From positions 1-34,453 of the forward strand of contig CASFOZ010000010.1 of the NCBI GenBank assembly GCA_949296455.1: 34,453 nucleotides of DNA, given 5' to 3'. Positions 24,685 to 31,877 of the stretch are shown here, one piece after another. The stretch's first letter is position 1; every line of letters begins with the position of its first letter. This DNA comes from an uncultured Eubacteriales bacterium (GTDB taxonomy: Bacteria > Bacillota > Clostridia > Christensenellales > CALVMC01). Below the pieces are notes generated by a model, which ran no database searches, was not told where the DNA came from, and saw only the letters and a list, made by a program, of their open reading frames with translations. The position numbers were made by a program, and so were the translations under genes.

Positions 24685-25869
24685 ATGAAGAAAAAAATTA
24701 TTATAAGCATTGTTGCCGTTGTTCTTGCAAGTTTAATGATTGTAGGGCTTGCGGCTTGTAACAACGGCTGGAACGGAAAACTTGAGCTCGATAAAGACGG
24801 TAATTTTAAAATACTTCAACTTACCGATACTCAGTTTTCACAGAACGGAAGAATAACTTCCGAATCTAAAATTTTGCTTGACAAAATGATAGAAGAGGCA
24901 AATCCCGACCTTATCGTTATTACGGGTGATGTTATAAGCGGAGAGCATTGGCTCGGATTTTATCCTTCATATACAGAAAATGCTCAAGATTTAATTACTT
25001 TTTGCGGCGAGATAAGAGATTATTTTGAAAGTAAAAAAATTCCGTGGACTTTAAGTTTCGGTAACCACGACGGACTTGCTTTACCTGAAGACCTTGAAGA
25101 AGGCGGTCAGTATCAGACAATCAGAAAAGATATGCTTACCGAATATGCAAAGGGAACATATTTTGTAGGTGGTCTTGACAGTCAGTCTGCAAATTATAAG
25201 TGTTTCAATAACGAAAGCGAAATGACTTATACCAACTTCTCTTTCCCGATTTACAATAAAGACGGAAGTTATGCTTACAATATTTATGTTCTCGACTGTT
25301 ATCCGATAGCAGGTGATTATCCGGCATTATTCCAGGATCAGATTGATTTTTATAACAGCGAATCCGCAAGGCTCAAACAGGCTAACGGCGGGCAAGTAGT
25401 TAAATCGCTTCTTTTCCATCACGAATCGCTTCCTATGTTTATCGATATGAAATACGAATACGATAACAATACCGGAAAAACCAAAGTTTTGGAAGGTGAT
25501 TTCGGCGATAAGGCTTTCGGCGGACCTAAGGAAAATTCGGCAATTGAAGAAGCTATGAAAGCAAATCAGGATATTATAGGCGTATTTGTTGGACACGACC
25601 ATCTTAACACTCTTGCAGGCATTTACGAATATATGGAAAACACTAATATTCTTCTTGCATACGGCAGAATGTCGGCTATTGCTGATTACCTTTATGTAGG
25701 ACTTACGAGAGATAACTTTATAAGAGGTGCAAGAGTTATCGAACTTAACGCAATAGGTGATATTAAAACATACGAAATGCTCGCTACTCCTACCGATATT
25801 AACGCTAATCCGTATACCGATTTCAATATCTCTACTAAAAACACCATTAACACAGCCGATTATAAATAA
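24685..25869 (+). CDS. calcineurin-like metallophosphoesterase lipoprotein
   Basis: A 394-residue exported phosphoesterase. Signal and lipobox GLAAC give lipid-modified C25. The five metal motifs are in order: LTDTQ (D48, with Gln50 where many members have His), GDV (D82), GNHD (N127-D129), FHHE (H245/H246), GHDH (H304, H306). A two-metal phosphodiesterase or phosphatase acting outside the cell is expected, of the DCR2/Icc-like branch. The substrate cannot be predicted. Ribosome site GGGGAGG. Monocistronic, with a strong terminator. Confidence 0.92.
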   Translation: MKKKIIISIVAVVLASLMIVGLAACNNGWNGKLELDKDGNFKILQLTDTQFSQNGRITSESKILLDKMIEEANPDLIVITGDVISGEHWLGFYPSYTENAQDLITFCGEIRDYFESKKIPWTLSFGNHDGLALPEDLEEGGQYQTIRKDMLTEYAKGTYFVGGLDSQSANYKCFNNESEMTYTNFSFPIYNKDGSYAYNIYVLDCYPIAGDYPALFQDQIDFYNSESARLKQANGGQVVKSLLFHHESLPMFIDMKYEYDNNTGKTKVLEGDFGDKAFGGPKENSAIEEAMKANQDIIGVFVGHDHLNTLAGIYEYMENTNILLAYGRMSAIADYLYVGLTRDNFIRGARVIELNAIGDIKTYEMLATPTDINANPYTDFNISTKNTINTADYK

Positions 25870-25889
25870 TTGTGTTAACAGCAAACAGA

Positions 25890-25918
25890 AAGACGAAGCA
25901 AAAGCTTCGTCTTTTTTT
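25890..25918 (+). terminator. intrinsic terminator of metallophosphoesterase gene
   Basis: AGACGAAGC / GCTTCGTCT with an AAAA loop and a T-run. Confidence 0.93.
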
Positions 25919-26041
25919 ATTGTTAAATCAAAACTTTTTTATGGCGATTGAATATAATTGCTTTAAAATAATTTATCAATATGTTATTAAAGTTTGTTGA
26001 TTATTAGTTTTATTTATTAATTTAAAATAAACTCAATTATC

Positions 26042-26743
26042 CTAATTATTAGAATCGGAATTTATACCGTCTTTATCTTCTTCGTTTTCGGGAAAATTCC
26101 GTATAGGGTGCGAGGATATATCATCGCAATCAATATTGTTTTCACTCTTGTCATCGCTTATCGTTAAAGATTTATTGTCGCTGTCAGTTAACTTATCATT
26201 ACTTTTTATTTTATCGTTTTTATTTTTAATAAATTTACCTATATGAAAGACAAATATCAATATGAGAAAAACTATTTCCGATACCGCTAACTGAATAAAA
26301 TTCATAGGTATAACAATTGAAGATGTAACTATGTTTCTGTATAATATCAAATTTGCAATAAAATACCCAATTACCATAATAAGACCCGATAAAAGAGAAT
26401 AAACTACAGTTAAAACATAAGACAAAACCTTTTTTTTCGGAATAAGAAATTTTATCAAAAGTCCGAATACAAATCCCTCCAATCCTTTTATTATTATAGT
26501 AAAAGGTATCCAGTAATAATAGCCGAGAATTAAATCGCCAAGCGCCGAGCCTATCGCACCGATTATTGCCCCCGCAAAAGGGCCTAAAAGATATGCGCCT
26601 GCAAAAATCATTGAATCGCCTATATTAATGTAGTCTTGCGTGCCGGTAACGGGTATTGCTATAACAGTTGTCGCAACGGTTGTAAGGGCGCAGAACAGCG
26701 CAGTTAAAACAAGATTCCAAGTATTTCTTTTACCGTTTTTCAT
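26042..26743 (-). CDS. ribU: ECF transporter S component for riboflavin (RibU-like)
   Basis: A 233-residue membrane protein that captures riboflavin for an energy-coupling factor transporter. I start it at ATG 26743, with AAGGAGG 6 bases upstream; an ATG at 26788 lies inside the riboswitch terminator and is rejected. Six membrane segments fill residues 10-175. The family pattern is seen in the first half: LVLTALFCALTTVAT, NIGDSMIFAGAYLLGPFAGAI and GALGDLI-like IGSALGDLILGY. An FMN riboswitch directly upstream supports riboflavin as substrate. Residues about 176-233 form an Asp/Asn/Ser-rich hydrophilic tail absent from usual RibU (about 190 residues). The EcfA/EcfT partners are not in the window. 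Confidence 0.88.
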   Translation of the reverse strand: MKNGKRNTWNLVLTALFCALTTVATTVIAIPVTGTQDYINIGDSMIFAGAYLLGPFAGAIIGAIGSALGDLILGYYYWIPFTIIIKGLEGFVFGLLIKFLIPKKKVLSYVLTVVYSLLSGLIMVIGYFIANLILYRNIVTSSIVIPMNFIQLAVSEIVFLILIFVFHIGKFIKNKNDKIKSNDKLTDSDNKSLTISDDKSENNIDCDDISSHPIRNFPENEEDKDGINSDSNN

Positions 26744-26770
26744 AAATCCTCCTTTTTGAACAGGGGAAAG

Positions 26771-26798
26771 AAAAGAAAACTTTACCATAAGGTAAAGT
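26771..26798 (-). terminator. riboswitch-controlled terminator ahead of ribU
   Basis: On the minus strand ACTTTACC / GGTAAAGT (4-base loop) is followed by TTTTCTTTTC. Its 5' side GACTTTAC (complement of 26792-26799) is perfectly complementary to GTAAAGTC in the riboswitch 3' segment (26845-26852), giving an antiterminator alternative. Confidence 0.85.
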
Positions 26799-26828
26799 CG
26801 GTAAAAAATATACGAATAAAGTATATTA

Positions 26829-26955
26829 CCGTCTTTCCCATTCAGACTTTACTGGCGGTTGCGGAATCTCACCGCATCGGCTGTTGGGGCTGTCGGACTC
26901 GTCCGTAATTTTACGGCATTACCGCCGGTCGGGTATAACCCTGCCCAAAGATAGT
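26829..26955 (-). promoter_or_regulatory. FMN riboswitch (RFN element)
   Basis: On the minus strand the conserved RFN blocks occur in order: GGGCAGGGTTATACCCGACC, GGCGGTAATGCC, GCCGATGCGGTGAGATTCCG, CCGCCAGTAAAGTCTGAATG and GGGAAAGA closing P1 with UCUUU at the 5' end. It lies between a consensus promoter and a terminator upstream of ribU, so FMN binding should shut transcription off. Confidence 0.95.
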
Positions 26956-26988
26956 AATTAATTCGAATTTTATTTAAAACTTTATAAA

Positions 26989-27017
26989 ATAATACTACAC
27001 AACTTAAACTTTGTCAA
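26989..27017 (-). promoter_or_regulatory. promoter of FMN riboswitch-ribU
   Basis: Minus-strand TTGACA (27012-27017) and TATTAT (26989-26994), 17-base spacer, about 30 bases before the riboswitch P1 stem. Confidence 0.75.
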
Positions 27018-27060
27018 ATATTTCAAAATTAATTGAGCTGTGATTTTAAGAAGAAACTAA

Positions 27061-28488
27061 TTATTTAATAAGTGAGATTTTTATATTTTCTTCATATCCG
27101 TCATTGATTTCAAAAACTATTACATAGTAATATTCGCCGCTTATATATGGCGTATAGGTAAGTTCTGTAATGTTTGATGGATTATACTTTTTCAAAATTA
27201 AATTGCCTTCTTTATCGTATATTGAAAGCGATATTATGCTTTCGCTTTCGCATTTAAAAGTATAAGTTATGCCGCTTTCCAAAAAAGAAGAATATACGAT
27301 ACCGTTCTCACTTTCCGACTGATTTAAATATTTATCGCAAAGTAGAGTATTTTTATTTACTTTCAATTCTGTAATTTCTTCGACAGATATACTGTTACAA
27401 ATAGTCAAAGTTTTTAAGAAGACAAGATTTTCGATTTCTATATAAATTTTTGCATTGACAGAGGTATTGCTTGTATAAATCATATTGTTTGTAACGTTTA
27501 TCGAGTATTCTTCGTAATTGCTATCGAAAGCAATAATTGTTCCGTAATCGGTTTGATTCATATCGGTAATGAATCCGTCGAAATTCAATAAAAAGCCTGC
27601 GACATAATCTTCTTTATTTTGATTTTTGTAAAAGTAAACTGCATTATCGACGGTATTTGTTATATATCCGGGGTTTATTTCAAATTCTGTTTCTTTTCCG
27701 GAAGTATTTTTCATAAATAAAATATTGTTGCTTATGCGGTAATTGTTTGTAAGTTCAGTCTTTTTTACAGTTTTACCGTTTTCGTCGTAAAAAAGATAAA
27801 TGAGATTATAAGTACCGTTATCGGAAAACTCGATTATTTCAATGCTGTTTTTTAATGTTTTTATGTATCGTCCGATAATAAGGGAAGGGGCTGTAGCATC
27901 GCTTTTAACAAACACACAGTCGCCGTCGGTTATCGCATAATCGTTTACGGAATACAAAAATAAATTTTCTTCTTCCTTGTCGGTTCCGTTACAGTTTATT
28001 TTATCAGATACGAGAATGAGATTTTCTTTATCGTTTTTATATGTTCCGCTGTATGTAAAAACATCGTTTTTTTCGGTTTGTTTTAATATAAATGTGCCGT
28101 CGCCGTTCAAAGTTAATTTGCTTATATTGCCGCTGTCGGTTATTTCATTGTAAATTCCGATATAAATGCTTTCCCATTTTGCGTACAAGCGGATATCGCT
28201 TGTTACGGCATTTCCGAAAGTAAATTCGTTAATACATTCTTTTTCACAGAACCAACCTGAAAATAAATAGCCGTCGGCTACGGGACTTTCGGGTTCCGAT
28301 AAAATCGTTCCTTTTTTTACCCGCTCGCTTGTTACGGGTATAATGCCGGAATAGTCGTAAATTATGTTGAAATATTTTTCTTCGCCGTTTGTGTTTTCGG
28401 GAACATCGTTAAAATTGCATGCTGTAAATACAAAGCAAAACATCATTAAAATAAATATCGGCGCTAACAAGAAAAGTCTTTTTTTCAT
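27061..28488 (-). CDS. lipoprotein with Listeria-Bacteroides (InlB B-type) repeat
   Basis: A 475-residue exported protein starting at ATG 28488, the only start that gives a proper signal; the lipobox is VFTAC with C24. Residues about 40-105 form one Listeria-Bacteroides (Flg_new/InlB-B) repeat, with VKKGTILSEPESPVADGY, FSGWF and LYAKWE. The remainder is beta-rich, with segments such as NGDGTFILKQTEKNDVFTYSGTYK that recall lipocalin-like stress proteins, and a C-terminal domain (about 380-475) that resembles a pre-peptidase or CBM-like beta sandwich (EYYYVIVFEINDG). Role unknown; surface binding is likely. The ribosome site is weak. It is a single gene. Confidence 0.78.
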   Translation of the reverse strand: MKKRLFLLAPIFILMMFCFVFTACNFNDVPENTNGEEKYFNIIYDYSGIIPVTSERVKKGTILSEPESPVADGYLFSGWFCEKECINEFTFGNAVTSDIRLYAKWESIYIGIYNEITDSGNISKLTLNGDGTFILKQTEKNDVFTYSGTYKNDKENLILVSDKINCNGTDKEEENLFLYSVNDYAITDGDCVFVKSDATAPSLIIGRYIKTLKNSIEIIEFSDNGTYNLIYLFYDENGKTVKKTELTNNYRISNNILFMKNTSGKETEFEINPGYITNTVDNAVYFYKNQNKEDYVAGFLLNFDGFITDMNQTDYGTIIAFDSNYEEYSINVTNNMIYTSNTSVNAKIYIEIENLVFLKTLTICNSISVEEITELKVNKNTLLCDKYLNQSESENGIVYSSFLESGITYTFKCESESIISLSIYDKEGNLILKKYNPSNITELTYTPYISGEYYYVIVFEINDGYEENIKISLIK

Positions 28489-28700
28489 TCTTTTATAATA
28501 CCATATTTTGTATGTAATTACAATAAGCAAAATTTTCCTTTTGAGACTTGTTATATATCGAAAAGATTAAAAAAGCCTTTTATTTTGTCTCATTTGCAGA
28601 AAATCAGCAAAAATTCGCAGTTAAGGATTTTTCCCGTTTGCTCTAATTTTTAATATTTGAAAGTTTATATCATTAAATCAAGTAATATAAAATTTCAGTC

Positions 28701-28728
28701 AAAAAAAAGAGGCATATAGCCTCTTTTT
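28701..28728 (-). terminator. intrinsic terminator of YugP-like gene
   Basis: AAAAGAGGC / GCCTCTTTT with a five-base loop; the minus strand carries a run of eight T residues after it. It ends the gene at 28749. Confidence 0.92.
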
Positions 28729-28748
28729 GTATATGGTTATTTTAATTT

Positions 28749-29549
28749 TTAATTCGATTTTTTTGTCATTTTGTAAAGTATCTTCAGAATCATTTTTACA
28801 AAGTAGAGCAGGGCAAGTATAAAGTCACAGATATAAGCAAGAATATATGCTTTGTATAATCCGTTAATATAGCCTCTTTCTTCCTCATTCAAAAAGTTAG
28901 TTTGTTCCATAATTTCCAAAGCTTTTTTACAAGCTTTCTTTTCGACGGGAATTGTATATAACAAAACAATGAAAGACAGAAGGAAATATACCGTCGCTAT
29001 CAACAAAAATATAAGTGTTACCCAACCGGTAAATTTAAATGCGAATATATCTACCAAAAGTCCGACTACAACTATCGGAACGAAAGATGCAGGGGCGAAC
29101 ATTGTTAAAACTTCCATTCTGTCTTTGAATCTGAACTTTCTGTCGCCTTCCTTATCTTGAAGGGCAAGACCTACCTTTTGACAGGCAAGGCCTACCGAAG
29201 TTATGGATTTTTTATTGATTATATTTCTTCTCAGTCTTATCTCTTTTTTACGGCCTCTGTAACTGTTCCCGAACATTAAAGCAACAAGCCAGTTTGCTTT
29301 AACGACTTCCACTTCTTGAAGTTGGGCTTCGTCAAGTAGTTTTCTTGCAGCTTCCTTACCGGTAAGTCCGATACTGTTTTGTCTTCTGTTGTTTTTAAAA
29401 TAGGTAAAAAATATAATTAATCTTGCAACTATGGAAATAACCGCAACAATACCTATTAAAACGGATACAATGATTATCGCTAAAAATATTCCGTTATTCA
29501 ATATATCGTTACTTCCTGTGCCGGCTGACACCATAAGTAAATTGTTCAT
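28749..29549 (-). CDS. YugP-like zinc-metallopeptidase homologue lacking HEXXH (pseudoprotease)
   Basis: A 266-residue membrane protein. Its layout follows the YugP-type membrane zinc metallopeptidase family: N-terminal TM (about 20-48), GLTGKEAARKLLDEAQLQEVEV (61-82), GRKKEIRLRRNI (99-110), a helix ending LALQ, two TMs (about 155-198), PVEKKACKKALEIME (201-215) and a C-terminal TM (about 235-252). Where family members have AHEVGHALQ, this protein has CQKVGLALQ (123-131), so both zinc histidines and the catalytic Glu are lost. The preceding DHYDP-type motif is also altered (NSYRG). The rest is intact with no stop or frameshift, so it looks like a maintained, non-catalytic homologue. It has its own promoter and AAGGAG site. 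Confidence 0.78.
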   Translation of the reverse strand: MNNLLMVSAGTGSNDILNNGIFLAIIIVSVLIGIVAVISIVARLIIFFTYFKNNRRQNSIGLTGKEAARKLLDEAQLQEVEVVKANWLVALMFGNSYRGRKKEIRLRRNIINKKSITSVGLACQKVGLALQDKEGDRKFRFKDRMEVLTMFAPASFVPIVVVGLLVDIFAFKFTGWVTLIFLLIATVYFLLSFIVLLYTIPVEKKACKKALEIMEQTNFLNEEERGYINGLYKAYILAYICDFILALLYFVKMILKILYKMTKKSN

Positions 29550-29579
29550 AACTTTTTCTCCTTATCATTTATTAACTTT

Positions 29580-29609
29580 ATTATATTGTATATAAGGGGA
29601 TTATGTCAA
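29580..29609 (-). promoter_or_regulatory. promoter of YugP-like gene
   Basis: Minus-strand TTGACA (29604-29609) and TATAAT (29580-29585), 18-base spacer. Confidence 0.75.
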
Positions 29610-29645
29610 TACCGATTTTAATTATGCGTTAATTTTAATATATTT

Positions 29646-30644
29646 TTATTTTTCTTCTTTTGTATCGATTTCACTTTTTTGAACGTAATCATCCGAATTT
29701 TTCTCGGATATTTCTTTTCCGGTACTTTGTGCCGAATTTTCAGCTTGTGTTTCGCTTTCTTCGTTTTTTGCAGGGTTTACATGCACCATACAATGTTTTA
29801 CCGTCTCAAGTTCATGTTCGAGAGAATTATGAACGTTTTCTGCTATTTTGTGACTTTCGAAAAGAGTAAGATTTCCGTCCGCTTCTATTTCGACGTCTAT
29901 ATAAATTTTAGAGCCGAACATTCTTGTTTTTAAATCGTCTATTTTTATAACGCCTTTTTGCGCCATAATTATGTTAACTATTCTTTCTATTGTTTTGTCG
30001 TCGCAGGCTTTGTCGACAAGTTTATCTATTCCGTCTTTGAATATATCGTATGCGGCTTTAAGTATCATTAAACAAATTACGATACTTGCTATAGGGTCGA
30101 GAACCGGAAATCCTAAACGTGCTCCGAGTATTCCTATAAAACTTCCTATCGACGATAATGCGTCAGAACGATGGTGCCATGCGTCCGCTTTAAGGGACCC
30201 CGAGTTAAGTTTCTTTGCAAAGTGTCTCGTATACCAAAACATACCTTCTTTTACCACAATGGACACTATTGCCGCAATTAAGGGTAGAAGTCCGGGTATT
30301 TCAAGAGTTTCATAGCCTTGCGTGATTTTCAATATTCCGCTGTATCCTATTCCTAAACCTGTCGCAAAAAGTATAACGGCAAGAATTATCGCCGCAGCGC
30401 ATTCTATTCTTTCGTGTCCGTAACGGTGCTGCTTGTCCGATTCTTTGGAAGCAAATTTTATACCTACCATTACGATAAGAGTACTTAATACGTCGGAAAT
30501 AGAGTGTACGGCGTCAGAAAGCATCGCACCGGAATTTCCGATTATTCCCGCCGTCAATTTAAATACCGATAATACGGTATTTATCAATATAGTTACCAAT
30601 GAAACGGTAAAGGCTATTTGTTTATAACTCTTTTCCTTTTTCAT
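29646..30644 (-). CDS. cation diffusion facilitator (metal exporter)
   Basis: A 332-residue CDF transporter. Six membrane helices occupy residues 10-205. The TM2 metal site lies in LSDAVHSISDVL (D44, H47, D51) and the TM5 site in WHHRSDALSS (about 156-165). HRYGHERIE (73-81) is the conserved loop after TM2. The cytoplasmic CTD (about 210-292) has FGSKIYIDVEIEADGNLTL and ends VHVNP. Residues about 293-332 form a hydrophilic Glu/Ser/Lys tail. It exports divalent cations such as Zn, Fe, Mn or Co; which one cannot be told. Translation lacks a clear ribosome site and a terminator-like hairpin abuts the start, so expression is probably controlled in the leader. Confidence 0.93.
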   Translation of the reverse strand: MKKEKSYKQIAFTVSLVTILINTVLSVFKLTAGIIGNSGAMLSDAVHSISDVLSTLIVMVGIKFASKESDKQHRYGHERIECAAAIILAVILFATGLGIGYSGILKITQGYETLEIPGLLPLIAAIVSIVVKEGMFWYTRHFAKKLNSGSLKADAWHHRSDALSSIGSFIGILGARLGFPVLDPIASIVICLMILKAAYDIFKDGIDKLVDKACDDKTIERIVNIIMAQKGVIKIDDLKTRMFGSKIYIDVEIEADGNLTLFESHKIAENVHNSLEHELETVKHCMVHVNPAKNEESETQAENSAQSTGKEISEKNSDDYVQKSEIDTKEEK

Positions 30645-30656
30645 ACTTAATTAAAA

Positions 30657-30684
30657 ATCACCCGTAAAACCTTTTACGGATGAT
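30657..30684 (-). terminator. terminator-like hairpin abutting CDF start codon
   Basis: On the minus strand ATCATCCGTAAAA pairs with TTTTACGGGTGAT and is followed by TTTTT, ending 8 bases before the CDF ATG. Because it lies downstream of the CDF promoter it would act as an attenuator rather than as the end of the upstream NlpC/P60 transcript. Confidence 0.65.
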
Positions 30685-30715
30685 TATCCTTTTATTTTGT
30701 TTTTAAGTTTAATAT

Positions 30716-30744
30716 ATTATATTTTTTTATGCTCGATTTGTCAA
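30716..30744 (-). promoter_or_regulatory. promoter of CDF gene
   Basis: Minus-strand TTGACA (30739-30744) and TATAAT (30716-30721), exact consensus with a 17-base spacer; the predicted leader is about 65 bases. Confidence 0.85.
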
Positions 30745-30764
30745 TTAATTATGCTCGATTTGTC
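30727..30764 (-). repeat. duplicated 16-base element over CDF promoter
   Basis: GACAAATCGAGCATAA occurs twice on the minus strand (30727-30742 and 30749-30764), 22 bases apart, about two helix turns. The proximal copy overlaps the -35 box and spacer. This is a candidate pair of regulator sites. Confidence 0.75.
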
Positions 30765-30858
30765 GATTTATTAATAGTTTTAATTACTTAATAATTTTAT
30801 TAACAAATTAATTAAAAGTACAGATTATTATTCGCATAATTAATTTTAGCGTGTTTTA

Positions 30859-31704
30859 TTAAATAAATCTTTTTGCCGTTATAAAATAGTTCCACCTTGT
30901 TGTACTTATTTCTTCTATAACAGCATGGTCGCTTGCAGTATGTAGTATGTAATTGTTGCCTAAATATATCGCTACATGGCCGACTCTTTCAATTCCGGTG
31001 TTGTAATATCTCGAAGAATTTGTAAAAAACATTAAATCGCCTCGTTTTAAATCACTCAGTTCAACCTCGTTTCCTTGAAGGACTTGAGTTCTTGTCGTTA
31101 CGTCAAGTTTTATTCCGGCTCCTATATAGTATGCATACTGAGTAAGCGCAGAACAGTCAAATTCGCCTTGTTTGAAATTTTTGTTTAAAGTTCCGTTTGA
31201 ATAAAGATATCTTTCGCTTCCCCATACATATGGATAGCCTAAAAGAGATTTTCCGACGCTTATTATATTTTCTATCTGCTGTGAACCTTTTTCAAATTTC
31301 GCAAGAGCACAATAAGATACCGATACATATGCTTCTTGTTGTTTGTATACGGTTTTATACCAATTGCCTTCTTTACCTTCAAAAGACACCATATCGCCTT
31401 TGTCAAGCGTCCCAAGCGACGAATATGAAGTAGAGGGACCTTTTCTTACATTAAGCCCGTTAGTTTCGGAAACGATTAAAATATCATACTCGTCATTAAT
31501 GTTATCGTCGTTTGTATCTTTATCGGTACCGTTATTTGTTTCGCCTTCGGCGGTTTGTCCGTTTTCTTTGTTAACAAAGTAATTGTCGGCTGCTTCCGTT
31601 CCGCCGTCTGAAAATACATTGCTTTGTGTTTCTGCCACACATCCGGAAAGAATTATAACGGCAAGCGTTAACGCCGTTAAAATAAATATTAAATTTTTTT
31701 TCAT
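30859..31704 (-). CDS. NlpC/P60 peptidoglycan hydrolase lipoprotein with SH3b domain
   Basis: A 281-residue cell-wall enzyme, started at ATG 31704 with GAGGTGG just upstream; an earlier start would bury the signal. The lipobox ILSGC gives C22. A linker rich in Asn/Asp/Thr (25-72) leads to a bacterial SH3 domain (about 74-133, LNVRKGPSTSYSSLGTL). The NlpC/P60 domain (about 145-281) has Cys184 (EFDCSALTQY), His243 (VGHVAIYLG) and His255 (ILHTAS) as the catalytic triad. Such enzymes cut the gamma-D-Glu-diamino acid bond in stem peptides. It remains attached to the outer membrane face. Regulation not evident. Confidence 0.92.
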   Translation of the reverse strand: MKKNLIFILTALTLAVIILSGCVAETQSNVFSDGGTEAADNYFVNKENGQTAEGETNNGTDKDTNDDNINDEYDILIVSETNGLNVRKGPSTSYSSLGTLDKGDMVSFEGKEGNWYKTVYKQQEAYVSVSYCALAKFEKGSQQIENIISVGKSLLGYPYVWGSERYLYSNGTLNKNFKQGEFDCSALTQYAYYIGAGIKLDVTTRTQVLQGNEVELSDLKRGDLMFFTNSSRYYNTGIERVGHVAIYLGNNYILHTASDHAVIEEISTTRWNYFITAKRFI

Positions 31705-31877
31705 TTTCCACCTCGAATAGATTATAAAACAAGCTATGGAAAATGCCGACATGTAAATTATGGTAATTTTTCATTGCAGGGGTGATAGGTATTCAATACT
31801 GTTTATTAAACGTATAATATTAATTAAATTAATCGAATTTCTTTTAAAGTAAATTATATTTAAAGTTATAAAGCTTG

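Noticed and set aside
26744-26788. Longer N-terminus for the RibU-like protein
   Set aside because: Its ATG lies in the loop of the riboswitch terminator; ATG 26743 has an AAGGAGG site.
30645-30858. NiCo or yybP-ykoY metal riboswitch ahead of the CDF gene
   Set aside because: The leader is about 65 bases with one simple hairpin; the multi-stem cores of those riboswitches are not seen.
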